Source: Streptomyces marokkonensis (GTDB taxonomy: Bacteria > Actinomycetota > Actinomycetes > Streptomycetales > Streptomycetaceae). From it: DNA of 64,000 nt. The notes beneath the pieces are model-generated. The model did not search any database and was not told where the DNA came from. It saw only the letters and a program-made list of their open reading frames with translations. The stretch covers positions 1 through 64,000 of the forward strand of contig NZ_VSKS01000006.1 in the NCBI RefSeq assembly GCF_008312835.1. The letters run 5' to 3'. The translations under genes were made by a program, and so were the position numbers. This document shows, piece by piece, positions 23,365 through 32,965 of the stretch; position 1 is the stretch's first letter, and each line of letters starts with the position of its first letter.

Positions 23365-25134
23365 TCAGGCCGCCTGACCGCTGTGCAGCGCCGTGTACAC
23401 CCCGCCCCGGTGCAGCAGGTCCTCGTGGGTGCCGATCTCCTGGATGCGGCCGTCCGCCATCACGACGATCCGGTCGGCGCCACGCACGGTGGACAGCCGG
23501 TGCGCCACGACGAACGTGGTGCGCCCGCGCAGCAGCCGGGCGAGCGCCTCCTGCACCAGCGCCTCCGAGCGGGTGTCGAGCGCCGAGGTCGCCTCGTCAA
23601 GCACCAGCACCTTGGGGTCCCGGATCAGGGCGCGGGCGATGGCCAGGCGCTGGCGCTGACCGCCGGACAGCCGTGCGCCGCGTTCCCCGACGAGTGTGTC
23701 GAGGCCCTGGGGCAGCCGGTCGACGAACTCCAGCGCGTTGGCGTCCCGCAGCGCGGCCCGTACCGTCTCCTCGTCGGCGTCGTCCATGCCGTAGGCGACG
23801 TTCTCCCTGACGGTGCCGTCGAACAGGACCGACTCCTGGGGCACCACCGACAGGAAGCGCCGGTAGGTGCGCAGGTCGAGGCTGTTCATGTCGGTTCCGT
23901 CGAGCAGGAGCCGGCCCGAGGTCGGCCGGATGAAGCCGATGACGAGGTTGAGCACCGTGGACTTGCCCGCGCCCGAGGCGCCCACGAGCGCGATGGTCTC
24001 GCCCGGGGAGACATCGAGGGTGAAGTCGCGCACGGCGGGCCGCCCGTCGGTCTCGTAGGCGTGGCCGACGCCCTCGAAGGTGATCGCGCCGCGCAGGGCG
24101 GTGACCTCCGCCTTGCCCTCGTTGTCCTCCAGTTCGGGGGCCTGGAGGACCTCGCCGACCGAGCGGACGGACTCCAGCCCCTTGGTGATGACCGGCGCCA
24201 GCCCCGCCAGTGTGGTCGTCGAGTTGGTGAGCGTGGTGAGGAAGGCGCTGAGCATCACGACGTCGCCGGCGGTGACGCCCCAGACGTCGTAGTAGGAGAT
24301 GAGGGCCGCGCCGGCCAGCACCGCCACGCCGACCACGTTGAGGACGACCCAGGCCAGCGAGCCGAACCTGCCGTTGACCAGGTCCAGACGCATCCCGGAG
24401 GTGAGCAGCCGGTTCAGGGTGCCGTCCATCCGGCGCAGCGCCTTGCCCTCCAGGCCGTGGGCGCGGGTGACGGGGATGAGCCGGGTCATCTCCGTCACCC
24501 GGGAGGACAGGGCCTCCACCTCGTGGCGGAAGTGCTCGTTGTGCGTGCGCAGCCGGGCCCTGAGCCGGGCGACGAGCAGTGCGGCGGCGGGCACCACGAT
24601 CAGGAAGACGGGCAGGAACTCGGGGGTGCGGACGGCGATGATGACGAGTCCCCCGATGAGCACGGTGAGCGCGCCCAGCCCGGTCTCCGCGGTCTGCTGC
24701 ACCATCTGCTCGACGGTCTCCACGTCCCGGACCACCTTGGCCTGGAGCACGCCGGCGCTGACCCGGGAGTGGTAGCCGATGGAGAGCTGCTGCATGCGCG
24801 TGCACAGGGCGGAGCGCAGTGCGGTGCCCATGCGGCGGACGCTGCCGTACAGCAGGCGGACGTACAGCACGTGGAGCGGGTAGTTGACCAGCAGGATGAA
24901 CATGATGACGCCGGTGCTGGTCCAGAGCCGGGATATCGGCTGGTGCTGCACGACGGTGTCGATGATGGACGCGGTGATCAGCGGCAGCAGCCAGACGGGG
25001 CTGTGCTTGACCGTGAACACGACGACGGCGCCGGCCAGCCGGCCGCGGTCCGCCCGGAACAGATAGCCGAGGGTGCGGATCGGATGCTCGCCCCGGTAGC
25101 GGTGGTCGAGCGGTCGTTCCGGCGTGGTCGCCAT
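23365..25134 (-). CDS. ABC exporter, fused membrane and ATPase domains
   Basis: 589 residues. Six transmembrane helices spread over residues 30-310, with the nucleotide-binding domain from about 345. The ATPase motifs are intact: Walker A GASGAGKST, Q-loop VPQES, signature LSGGQRQ, Walker B VLVLDEATSALD, switch His in VAHRLS. It is a half-transporter that would work as a homodimer or with a partner, exporting a lipid, peptide or drug. The ATG has GGGGAGGA nine bases upstream. No substrate gene is adjacent; the graspetide locus is 2.4 kb away and a link is only speculative. Confidence 0.92.
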   Translation of the reverse strand: MATTPERPLDHRYRGEHPIRTLGYLFRADRGRLAGAVVVFTVKHSPVWLLPLITASIIDTVVQHQPISRLWTSTGVIMFILLVNYPLHVLYVRLLYGSVRRMGTALRSALCTRMQQLSIGYHSRVSAGVLQAKVVRDVETVEQMVQQTAETGLGALTVLIGGLVIIAVRTPEFLPVFLIVVPAAALLVARLRARLRTHNEHFRHEVEALSSRVTEMTRLIPVTRAHGLEGKALRRMDGTLNRLLTSGMRLDLVNGRFGSLAWVVLNVVGVAVLAGAALISYYDVWGVTAGDVVMLSAFLTTLTNSTTTLAGLAPVITKGLESVRSVGEVLQAPELEDNEGKAEVTALRGAITFEGVGHAYETDGRPAVRDFTLDVSPGETIALVGASGAGKSTVLNLVIGFIRPTSGRLLLDGTDMNSLDLRTYRRFLSVVPQESVLFDGTVRENVAYGMDDADEETVRAALRDANALEFVDRLPQGLDTLVGERGARLSGGQRQRLAIARALIRDPKVLVLDEATSALDTRSEALVQEALARLLRGRTTFVVAHRLSTVRGADRIVVMADGRIQEIGTHEDLLHRGGVYTALHSGQAA

Positions 25135-25319
25135 CGGCGGTGGTCCTCCCCTGTGGGCCTGCTTGCTGACGCGTCCTCGGCGGGCACGTCCCCGGTGAGC
25201 TCATGTCCGGTGAGCCCTCTGTCCGGCAAGCGCTTTCCACACCGCGCGCCAGGAGTACACCAGGCGCGCGAGGGGGCGCGCCGCCGGAGTCCACCGACCG
25301 AGACGGACGGCGGACGCTC

Positions 25320-26177
25320 TCAGACGGCGTCCAGCTCCGCGACGTCCTCGGCGCTCAGCGCCAGTCCGGCGGCCGCCACCGAGTCACGGACGGACTCCGG
25401 CCGGCTCGCCCCGGGAATCGGGACGACCACCGGCGACCTGGCGAGCATCCACGCCAGGCACACCTGGTGCGCGCTCACCCCGTGCCTCCGCGCGATCCGG
25501 GCGAACGGCGCGTGGTCCAAGGCCAGTTCGCCGGCGCGGGCGATGCCGCCGAACGGGCTGTAGGGCAGGAACGCGATGCCGAGTTCACCGCACAGCTCCA
25601 GCTCCGGCTCGCTGCTGCGGAAGGCCGGGGAGAACTGGTTCTGCACGGAGACCAGCCGGCCGCCGAGGATCTCGCCGGCCTGCCGGATCTGCTCCGGGCC
25701 GGCGTTGGAGATGCCCGCCATGCGGATCTTCCCCTCGTCCAGCAGTTCGCGCACCGCGCCGACGGACTCGGCGTACGGGACGCGGGGGTCGGGCCGGTGG
25801 AACTGGTAAAGCCCGATGGCCTCCACGCCGAGCCGGCGCAGCGACGCCTCGCAGGCCCGCTTCAGGTGTCCGGGGCTTCCGTCCAGCGTCCAGCTGCCGT
25901 CACCGGGGCGCAGATGACCGCCCTTCGTCGCGACCAGGACGTCGCCGCCCCGGTCGTGGGAGGCGAGGGCCCTGGCGATCAGGGTCTCGTTGTGACCCAC
26001 CTCGTCGGCGCCCACGTGGTAGGCGTCCGCGGTGTCGATCAGGGTGACGCCGGCGTCCAGCGCGGCATGGAGAGTGGCCAGGGAGCGGGCCTCGTCCGGA
26101 CGGCCCTCGATCGACATGGGCATGGCGCCCAGGCCGACGGCGCCGACCTCGACCTCACCGATACGGCGGGTGTGCAT
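25320..26177 (-). CDS. Aldo/keto reductase
   Basis: 285 residues with the AKR barrel and tetrad: Asp and Tyr in IDTADAYHVG, Lys in LVATKGG, His in LYQFHRPDP. The NADPH-binding C-terminal segment is VVVPIPGASRPESVRDSVAA. These soluble enzymes reduce aldehydes and ketones with NADPH; the substrate is not predictable. It stands alone: 185 bp to the ABC gene, 219 bp to the divergent VOC gene. Confidence 0.92.
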   Translation of the reverse strand: MHTRRIGEVEVGAVGLGAMPMSIEGRPDEARSLATLHAALDAGVTLIDTADAYHVGADEVGHNETLIARALASHDRGGDVLVATKGGHLRPGDGSWTLDGSPGHLKRACEASLRRLGVEAIGLYQFHRPDPRVPYAESVGAVRELLDEGKIRMAGISNAGPEQIRQAGEILGGRLVSVQNQFSPAFRSSEPELELCGELGIAFLPYSPFGGIARAGELALDHAPFARIARRHGVSAHQVCLAWMLARSPVVVPIPGASRPESVRDSVAAAGLALSAEDVAELDAV

Positions 26178-26308
26178 GGGGGCGTGACCTCTTCCGGCTG
26201 TCGTCGCGACGATGGGGAAAGCGCGTACCAGCCTGGCCGCGGGACGGCCGGAAATCCAATGGAAGAACGCGAACGCATTCAGCAGGCCGGACGCTGAATC
26301 AGGGCCGC

Positions 26309-26336
26309 CCTCGCGCGGCGGCGCCGCCGCGCGAGG
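26309..26336. terminator. 28 bp perfect GC palindrome
   Basis: Self-complementary over 2 x 14 bp with no spacer, 61 bp upstream of the VOC gene. It can form a cruciform or a hairpin with a small loop; a terminator for upstream transcription is likely, a protein-binding role is possible. Confidence 0.5.
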
Positions 26337-26396
26337 ACCGGTGCCCGGCGCTACTCTGCGCGCAGTCGACCCTTTGCACCGTTTCGGGAGGTATTC

Positions 26397-26810
26397 ATGG
26401 CCTCACTTCTCAACCCGTACCTGAGTTTTGACGGGGACGCGCGGCAGGCGATGGAGTTCTACAAGGAGGTCTTCGGCGGCGAACTGCGCCTCGACACCTA
26501 CGGCGCGTTCGGCGAACCCGGCGCCGGGTACGCCGACAAGATCATGCACGGCACACTGACGACCACCGCCGGCTTCACCCTCATGGGCGCCGACCTGCCG
26601 CCGGGCACGGAGCACGCCCCGGGCAACAACTTCGCCGTCAGCGTCAGCGGCGAGGACGAGAGCGCGCTGCGCGGCTACTGGGACGAGCTCGCCGGCGGCG
26701 GCTCGGTGTCCGTGCCGCTGGAGACGCAGATATGGGGAGACGTGTTCGGGATGTGCACGGACCGCTTCGGCATCCCCTGGATGGTCAACATCAACCAGCC
26801 CGGGGGCTGA
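26397..26810 (+). CDS. VOC/PhnB-like glyoxalase-fold protein
   Basis: 137 residues with the two beta-alpha-beta-beta-beta units of the VOC fold. The PhnB-like signature NPYLSFDGDARQAMEFYKEVFGG opens the protein, and WGDVFGMCTDRFGIPWMVNI closes it. Family members include resistance proteins and isomerases, but most PhnB-like ones are uncharacterised. GGGAGGT precedes the ATG. Confidence 0.88.
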   Translation: MASLLNPYLSFDGDARQAMEFYKEVFGGELRLDTYGAFGEPGAGYADKIMHGTLTTTAGFTLMGADLPPGTEHAPGNNFAVSVSGEDESALRGYWDELAGGGSVSVPLETQIWGDVFGMCTDRFGIPWMVNINQPGG

Positions 26811-26977
26811 CCCTCCGCCGATGACACCCGGCGCCCGCTTCCCGCCGACCGCGGCGCGGTCGGCGCGGGCTGTTGACATGCCGTTTCGGCAGGGATCATC
26901 GTCTGACCCGGAGGGCGTCGGCAGAGGGCGACGGCGACACGGTCCGGCGGGCGCCGGCCCACGGGAGAGGCGGCGGC

Positions 26978-27868
26978 ATGCGGATAGGACTGCTCGGCAC
27001 CGGCCCCTGGGCGCGGGTGGCGCACGCCCCCGCGCTGGGCGGGCACCAGGACCTGGACTTCGCCGGTGTGTGGGGCCGCCGGCCGGACGCCGCCAGGGAA
27101 CTGGCCGATCTGCACGGCACCCGGGCCTACGACGACGTCGACGCGCTGCTCGCCGACGTGGACGCGGTCGCCGTCGCGCTGCCGCCCGCGGTGCAGGCGG
27201 AGCTGGCCGTGCGCGCGGCGCGGGCGGGTTGCCATCTGCTGCTCGACAAGCCGCTCGCGCCGACGGTCCCCCAGGGGCAGGCGGTGGTCGACGCGGCCGA
27301 GGCGGCCGGGGTCGCCTCGGTGGTCTTCTTCACCACCCGTTTCCAGTCCGGGCCGGAGGCGTGGATCGGCGAACAGGCCCGGGTGGGCGGCTGGTTCACC
27401 GGGCGGGCGCACTGGCTCGGAGCGGTGTTCACCGCCGGGGACAGTCCCTTCGCCGCCTCGCCGTGGCGACGCGAGAAGGGTGCACTGTGGGACGTAGGCC
27501 CGCACGCCCTGTCCGTGCTGCTTCCGGTGCTCGGCGAAGCGCGGCGGGTGACGGCGACGGCGTACGGCCCCGGCGACACCGTCCATCTCGTCCTCGACCA
27601 CCTCGGCGGCGCGTCGAGCAGTCTCACCCTGAGCCTGACCGCCCCGCCGGCCGCGGCCGGCGCCATGGTCGAACTGCGCGGCGACGCGGGCGTCACGTGC
27701 CTGCCGGAGACCTCGGAGGGAGCCGTCCCCGCCCTCACCCGCGCCCTGGACGCACTCCTCACCGCGGCGCGCACCGGCACCGCGCACTCCTGCGACGCGG
27801 CGTTCGCCCTCCGGGTCACACGGGTCCTTGCCACGGCGGAGACGCTCCTGCACGGCGCGCCGCGCTGA
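26978..27868 (+). CDS. Gfo/Idh/MocA-family oxidoreductase
   Basis: 296 residues. The NAD(P)-binding Rossmann motif GLLGTGPWARVAH opens the protein and DKPLAPT (about residue 90) carries the expected Lys. The C-terminal domain follows, with DVGPHALSVL as the usual region near the active site. These enzymes oxidise or reduce sugars and polyols. ATG 26978 has GGGAGAGG seven bases upstream. A TTGACA box is present at 26873-26878 with only a poor -10 partner. Confidence 0.87.
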   Translation: MRIGLLGTGPWARVAHAPALGGHQDLDFAGVWGRRPDAARELADLHGTRAYDDVDALLADVDAVAVALPPAVQAELAVRAARAGCHLLLDKPLAPTVPQGQAVVDAAEAAGVASVVFFTTRFQSGPEAWIGEQARVGGWFTGRAHWLGAVFTAGDSPFAASPWRREKGALWDVGPHALSVLLPVLGEARRVTATAYGPGDTVHLVLDHLGGASSSLTLSLTAPPAAAGAMVELRGDAGVTCLPETSEGAVPALTRALDALLTAARTGTAHSCDAAFALRVTRVLATAETLLHGAPR

Positions 27869-28181
27869 ACGGCCCGTCCCGGCGCACCCGCCGGCTGCGC
27901 ACCGCAGCGGTCCCGGCGCACTCCGTGGCACCCGCGCCCCGGCCGGCTTAAGCGGCCCTTAAGGGCCGGTTAAGTGATCGTGGGGGCTTCGTTCCTCCTT
28001 CAAGCAGGCCCAGGTGAGAGCGGGTTGAGGACAAGTCGGACCGCTGGCGGGGGTACGTCGGTGTCCCTAGCATCAATGCCGCGCGCCGGTCCCGACGTAC
28101 ATCCTGAGAGCGCTCTCTCAGGCCTCCCCGTGTCGGCCGGCGCGGCCAGGAACCCGCACGAGCACTCCAGGAGACCCCCAC
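27869..28181 (+). promoter_or_regulatory. Regulatory region of the GH64 glucanase gene
   Basis: Three TTAAG boxes occur at 27948-27952, 27959-27963 and 27970-27974, spaced exactly 11 bp; the middle one is the core of GGCCCTTAAGGGCC, a perfect 14 bp palindrome. A possible -10 element TAGCAT lies at 28068-28073. GAGAGCGCTCTC, a perfect palindrome of the LacI-family operator type, lies at 28106-28117, just downstream of the expected start point. The layout suggests an upstream activator and a sugar-responsive repressor. Confidence 0.55.
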
Positions 28182-29390
28182 ATGACTCCTCGCCATCAGC
28201 GCACCCCCGGCCGCCGCAAGGTCCTCTTCGCTCTCGGCGGAGCCGCCGTGGCCCTGCCCGCCGCGGCGGTGATCGCCCCCCACGCCCTCGCGGACCAGCC
28301 CGGGAAACCGAAGGCCGGCACGGCGGCGGCGGGACCCCTGCCACTGACGATCGTCAACAACAGCGGTTCCTTCGGCAACGCGAACGTGCACCTCTACATC
28401 GTCGGCAACGCGGACGGGCGTCAGGTCCGGGTCACCCCCGAGGGCACCGCCGTCCCGGTCTCCGCCTCCGACAACGGCCCGGACGGCTTCACCGACTACG
28501 CGATCGGCCTGTCCGGCAGCGGTGAGACCAAGCTGTCCCTGCCGTACATGTCCGGCCGGATCTACGTCTCCCTCGGCGCGAAGCTCAAGTTCAAGGTCGT
28601 CACCGACGGCAACGGCGACGCGGCGCTGCAGTACCCGGCCGGCTGGGTCGCCTCCGACCCCAACCACGGCGTGCTGCACGACTGCGCGGAGTTCACCTAC
28701 AACGCGTCGGGCATGTTCTGCAACACGACGATGGTCGACATGTTCAGCGTGCCGCTGAGCATCCGGCTCACCGGCGCCGAGGAGCAGACGACGGGCACGG
28801 TGCGCGCGGGCGGACGCGCCGCCGCGTTCGCCGCCGTCAGGGAGGTGGAGGCGTTCTCCCGGCTGGCCGTGGACGACACGCGGATCATCGCCCCCGGTCA
28901 CGGGCTGGACGCCGGTCTCTTCGCCGAGGACTACCTCGCCCCGTACATCGACGAGGTGTGGAGCACCTACACCGGCCGGGACCTCAAGGTCACCACGAAC
29001 GCCGGCACCTTCACCGGCCGGGTGCGCGGCGACCGGTTCACCTTCGACGGGCCCGCCCAGGTCTCCTTCGGCAAGCCGTCCACGCGGGACGTCCTCTTCT
29101 GCGACGGCGCCCTCGCCGCCCCCAACGACGGCACCACCGGTCCGGTCGCCGCGGTGCTGGGCGCGGGCTTCAACCGGTCGACGCTGCTGAGCCACCCCGA
29201 CCAGCCGACCACCGACCCCTCGGTCTTCTACCGGACCGGGATCACCAACCACTACTCCAAGGCCATGCACGCGGCCACGGAGGACGGCAGGGCATACGGC
29301 TTCGCCTTCGACGACGTGGCCGACTTCGCCTCCTACATCCAGGACACGGCGCCCACGGGCCTGCGGCTGACCCTCACGCCGTTCCAGTGA
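28182..29390 (+). CDS. Secreted GH64 endo-1,3-beta-glucanase
   Basis: 402 residues. The signal peptide is of Tat type (GRRKVLFALGG, cleavage after an Ala-Leu-Ala near residue 37). The GH64 domain spans about 54-400, starting with LPLTIVNNSG. Glu170 and Asp186 in the stretch HDCAEFTYNASGMFCNTTMVDMFS match the catalytic pair of laminaripentaose-producing enzymes. The enzyme cleaves fungal or laminarin-type beta-1,3-glucan outside the cell. CAGGAGA precedes the ATG. No carbohydrate-binding module is attached. Confidence 0.93.
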   Translation: MTPRHQRTPGRRKVLFALGGAAVALPAAAVIAPHALADQPGKPKAGTAAAGPLPLTIVNNSGSFGNANVHLYIVGNADGRQVRVTPEGTAVPVSASDNGPDGFTDYAIGLSGSGETKLSLPYMSGRIYVSLGAKLKFKVVTDGNGDAALQYPAGWVASDPNHGVLHDCAEFTYNASGMFCNTTMVDMFSVPLSIRLTGAEEQTTGTVRAGGRAAAFAAVREVEAFSRLAVDDTRIIAPGHGLDAGLFAEDYLAPYIDEVWSTYTGRDLKVTTNAGTFTGRVRGDRFTFDGPAQVSFGKPSTRDVLFCDGALAAPNDGTTGPVAAVLGAGFNRSTLLSHPDQPTTDPSVFYRTGITNHYSKAMHAATEDGRAYGFAFDDVADFASYIQDTAPTGLRLTLTPFQ

Positions 29391-29569
29391 GCCGCCGGGG
29401 CAGGTTTCCCCCGGGCCCGGGAAGGTACCCCGGCATCCAGGAGGCGGCCCTTCACCGCGGTGCCGTGAGCGTTCCGGATGCACGGCGGGCTCCCGCGTTG
29501 AATGGTGAGTGTCGGACCCGATGACAGCACCGGGGCCGCAACAGCGATCCGGACCCGAGGAGCCAGAAG

Positions 29570-29776
29570 ATGTCGACGTCCCAGCCCGACGCGTCCCGGC
29601 AGCCCGAGGACCGTGCCACCCCGGACAGCCTGCTCCACGCCCGCACCGGCACCGATGTGTCGCCGGAGGACCTGGTCCTTGCCTCCGGCAAGGACATCAC
29701 CCCGCGGAACCTCGAGTGGGCCAGGCGGAAGCTGGCCGAGGAGGGGCCCGCCGCCCTGGACAAGATCCTCCCCTGA
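29570..29776 (+). CDS. Small conserved acidic protein, unknown function
   Basis: 68 residues; SPEDLVLASGKDITPRNLEWARRKLAEEGPAALDKILP makes up a helical C-terminal half. Streptomyces codon bias is clear, GGAGCC lies before the ATG, and the pattern LVLASGKDLTPRNLEWAR is familiar to me from other Streptomyces. No known domain. Confidence 0.72.
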   Translation: MSTSQPDASRQPEDRATPDSLLHARTGTDVSPEDLVLASGKDITPRNLEWARRKLAEEGPAALDKILP

Positions 29777-29858
29777 CTGCCCGTTTCCCTGCTCCCGGCA
29801 GGACGGCGCCGCCGGTCCCGTGCATGCGGACCGGCGGCGCCGTAGGCCGTGCGCGGGG

Positions 29859-30347
29859 TCAGGTTCTGTCCCGCTCCTCCGGGAGCGCCGTCCCGTCCTC
29901 GACGACGTGCATCGCGGCCTCCTCCGCGCCGGCGGCCCCGCCGTCGATGCCCACGTCGTCCGCGACGCTCTCCTTGGTGGTGTCGGTGTGCGCGCCCTCG
30001 TCGGGGGCGACCAGGCGTCCGGCGCGGGCACCGCCCGCCTCCGGATCCACCGGCTCGCCCTCGCCGCCGGGCAGGTCGCCCACCTCGTCCCCGGCGGGCA
30101 CGGGCTCCTCGGGAACCTCCTGGGCCAGCCGCTCGTAGAGCGTCTCCCCGTCGTGCTGCTCGGCGGCCGTGGTGCCGTGCTTGGTGACGCCGAGTGGCTT
30201 CTCCGGCGGCGAGTAGCCCTCGTCGAGGGTGTCGTCGTAGGTCCGTTCGTCGAGAGCGTCCTGCATGTCGAGCGGCGCGGCGTCCTCTTGCTCCTCGTTG
30301 CTCCCGGTGGGCTGGTAGGCGTCGTCGGCCATCGGTTCGGAGCCCAT
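29859..30347 (-). CDS. DUF5709-like acidic protein
   Basis: 162 residues, very acidic and low in hydrophobics. The LDERTYDDTLDEGYSPPEKPLGVTKHGTT stretch near residue 35 is the DUF5709 signature (variants of LDEGYSPPE); GETLYERLAQEVPE follows. Members are Streptomyces proteins of unknown function. GGGAGGAATCC precedes ATG 30347; a second in-frame ATG is six codons later. Confidence 0.8.
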   Translation of the reverse strand: MGSEPMADDAYQPTGSNEEQEDAAPLDMQDALDERTYDDTLDEGYSPPEKPLGVTKHGTTAAEQHDGETLYERLAQEVPEEPVPAGDEVGDLPGGEGEPVDPEAGGARAGRLVAPDEGAHTDTTKESVADDVGIDGGAAGAEEAAMHVVEDGTALPEERDRT

Positions 30348-30553
30348 GGATTCCTCCCTGTCACGCTGCGTCGGCTCATGTCGTCCGCGGTGTCAGATCC
30401 GCGTTTCCCGTCACGCGATCTCTAACCCCTCGCGCCGGACGGCGGGGAGAGCCCGGCGCGGTCGGGGCGGCGCGGTCGGGCCGTCCGGACGGGACCGTCG
30501 CCGCTCGGCCACGGCCGGATCAGGAACCGGGTCTCCGGCTCGGGGAGCCGCCG

Positions 30554-32047
30554 TCAGCCCGCGTCAGGCCCCGGCGCCGGGGCGACGCGCACCTCGAGGT
30601 CGCCGACCCGGTGGGCGGGCCAGGACCGGGCGTAGCCGGGCGGGGAGCCGCCGGGGCCGGTGAGCGCGGCGACCGGCACACGTGCGGCCGTGCGCAGAAT
30701 GGCGGCGACTGTGGTGTTCTCGTTGTTGCCGGAGGTCGCCCCTGAGGAACAGCCGGCGTAGTAGGCGATGGGGATGGCCTCGTGGCCGGTGATCAGACAG
30801 GGCGGGCGGACGCCGAGCCGGTGCAGTTCGTCCGCCGTGCGGGCCCAGTCGCGACGGCTGTCGAGGTTGCGGTCCACGGTGTGCACGAGGACGGTCAGCT
30901 GGACGGTGAGGTGGCCCGCCACCGCGAGCGCGACCAGGACCCTGGCGGTCCGCAGCCATGGCCCGCGGGGTGCCGTGACCAGGTGCCACAGCGCGTCGGC
31001 GACCGGGATCGCGAGCAGGGCGTAGGCGGGCTGGAGGAAGCGGGGCGCCGCGTACTCGATCATGAACAGGTACGGGACCGCGGCGGTGGTGGCGCAGGCC
31101 AGCGGTACCAGGGTGCGCACGGTGCGGCGGGCCCGCACGGCGAGGACGAGGCCGAGGACGGCGAGCAGCGGCAGGACGAACCACCAGAGGGTGATCACGG
31201 GGTGGGGCATCGACCCGGTGCACGGGCGGCACAGGGCGCGCCCGCCCAGGCTGCGCAGCTGGTCGTCGAGGGCGATGTGCCCACCGAGCCCGCCCTGGAT
31301 GCGGGAGGCCTCGGCCAGCCGCTCCCCGAGGCCCCCGAAGGCGGTGTACGCCTCGATCACCCACTCGGCCCCTCCGGCCGCGAGGCCCCCGGCGACGGCG
31401 AGCAGTGACCGCCAGTGCCGGCCCGCGAGGGCGAGGGCGAGGAGCGGGAGGGTCACCCAGACGGCGTCGGTGGGCCGCATCCAGGCCATGAGCGCCGCCC
31501 CGCCCGCGACCGTCCACAGTGCGCCGCGCGACGAGGGGTCCGCGCGGTGGCGCAGGAAACCGCCGACGGCGATCAGCGCACCGATGGCGACCCAGTAGTT
31601 GGGCATGGCCTGGGGACCGTAGAAGAGGGTCACCCACAGGGAGGCGAAGAAGGCTCCGGCGGTGACCAGGACCCGGGTCGGGAACAGGCCGCGCCAGGCG
31701 CGCAGGGCCAGGTGGAGGGCCAGGCCGGAGAGGAGGGCGAGATAGACGCGCAGCAGGACGGTGGACTCGGACCAGGACGCGACGGGCGCCACCAGCAGGG
31801 AGACGCCCCGGGAGCGCGGTGCGCTGAAGAAGGCGGCCGGATGGTGGGAGGTGACCTGGCTGGTGTAGACGATCTCGTCCCAGCCCAGGCCCAGCACGGG
31901 CCGGACGAGGGCGAGTTGGGTGAGGGTGAAGACGGCCGCGAGCACCGCGAACGGCCTGGTGCCGGGCGCGTGACGGGAGGCGCCCGGACCTGACCGCTGC
32001 TCGCGTCCTCGTGTCGCGGCCAGCAGGGCACCGGCGCCGTCGGTCAT
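30554..32047 (-). CDS. GT-C-like polytopic membrane protein
   Basis: 497 residues with about ten transmembrane helices. The first external loop has LGWDEIVYTSQV, the Asp-Glu motif typical of GT-C glycosyltransferases that use polyprenyl-phosphate sugars. A Cys-containing loop (LCRPCTGSMPHPV) and a C-terminal soluble region (from about 400) follow. Role probably in glycosylation of lipid or cell-envelope material; donor and acceptor unknown. A second GT-C-like gene (34310-35980) lies 2.3 kb away on the other strand. Confidence 0.75.
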   Translation of the reverse strand: MTDGAGALLAATRGREQRSGPGASRHAPGTRPFAVLAAVFTLTQLALVRPVLGLGWDEIVYTSQVTSHHPAAFFSAPRSRGVSLLVAPVASWSESTVLLRVYLALLSGLALHLALRAWRGLFPTRVLVTAGAFFASLWVTLFYGPQAMPNYWVAIGALIAVGGFLRHRADPSSRGALWTVAGGAALMAWMRPTDAVWVTLPLLALALAGRHWRSLLAVAGGLAAGGAEWVIEAYTAFGGLGERLAEASRIQGGLGGHIALDDQLRSLGGRALCRPCTGSMPHPVITLWWFVLPLLAVLGLVLAVRARRTVRTLVPLACATTAAVPYLFMIEYAAPRFLQPAYALLAIPVADALWHLVTAPRGPWLRTARVLVALAVAGHLTVQLTVLVHTVDRNLDSRRDWARTADELHRLGVRPPCLITGHEAIPIAYYAGCSSGATSGNNENTTVAAILRTAARVPVAALTGPGGSPPGYARSWPAHRVGDLEVRVAPAPGPDAG

Positions 32048-32227
32048 CGTCCGTCCTTCGTTCTCGCGCGTCGTGGGTGCCGGGTTCCACGGGCCGTGGC
32101 GTCCAGGGGGGCCGGGGCGGCGGAAACCGGGCGTCCGAAGATCACGGCCAAACCTAACCCGCGCGGAACGGGCACGCAGGGCGATATACGGCCAACCGTC
32201 GCATGCGCCCCGGGAGCCCCCGTGTGC

Positions 32228-32965
32228 TCACACATCACCTCCGAGCTCGGCCAGGTCCGTCACGACCCGGTCGGCGCCGTGCGCGTACAGGGCGTCGGTC
32301 TGGCCCACCCGGTCCACGCCGACGACGTACCCGAAGCGTCCGGCGCGGCCCGCGTCCATGCCGGCGAGCGCGTCCTCGAACACGGCGGCGCGGGACGGCT
32401 CCACGCCGAGGTCGTGAGCGGCGGCGAGGAAGGTGTCGGGCCTCGGCTTCCCGGGCAGGCCCCGCTCGGCGGCGACCACCCCGTCGATCCGGACGTCGAA
32501 GAGGTCCTCGGCGCCGACGGACCGCAGGACGTCCCGGCAGTTGGCGCTGGAGGACACGATCGCGGTGCGCAGTCCCCGGGCGCGGACCGCCTCGATGTAG
32601 CGCAGCGTGCCGTCGTAGGGCGCCACGCCGTCGGTGCGGATCCTCGCCAGCAGCCGTTCGTTCTTGCGGTTGCCGAGACCGTGCACGGTGCGGGCGTCGG
32701 CCGGGTCGCCGGGTCCGCCCTCGGGCAGTGCGATGCCGCGGGAGGCGAGGAAGGTGCGGACGCCGTCGGCACGCGGGAGGCCGTCGACGTACTCGTCGTA
32801 GTCGGTGTCGGTGAAGGGCCGGAAGGCGTCGCCGTCCCGCTCGCGGAGAAAGGCGTCGAACGTCTCCTTCCAGGCGGCCGCGTGGACGGCGGCCGTCTTC
32901 GTGACGACGCCGTCGAGATCGAAGAGGCAGGCGAGGATGTCATCGGGCAGACCCAGATCCGTCAT
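32228..32965 (-). CDS. HAD hydrolase, beta-phosphoglucomutase-like
   Basis: 245 residues. HAD motif I is FDLDGVVTKTAAVHAAAW (Asp nucleophile and following Asp), motif II is IVSSSANCRDVL, motif III is the Lys in LPGKPRPD, motif IV is VFEDALAGMDAG. The cap region YDEYVDGLPRADGVRTFLASRGI matches the beta-phosphoglucomutase family that often accompanies GH65 phosphorylases; the window's GH65 gene is 21 kb away. The ATG at 32965 has only a weak upstream GGGGAA. Confidence 0.88.
   Translation of the reverse strand: MTDLGLPDDILACLFDLDGVVTKTAAVHAAAWKETFDAFLRERDGDAFRPFTDTDYDEYVDGLPRADGVRTFLASRGIALPEGGPGDPADARTVHGLGNRKNERLLARIRTDGVAPYDGTLRYIEAVRARGLRTAIVSSSANCRDVLRSVGAEDLFDVRIDGVVAAERGLPGKPRPDTFLAAAHDLGVEPSRAAVFEDALAGMDAGRAGRFGYVVGVDRVGQTDALYAHGADRVVTDLAELGGDV

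Noticed and set aside
23365-25134. ABC exporter as part of the graspetide locus
   Set aside because: Opposite strand and separated by several unrelated genes.
26873-26901. TTGACA at 26873-26878 as a strong promoter for the Gfo/Idh gene
   Set aside because: No -10 element fits at 16-18 bp spacing.
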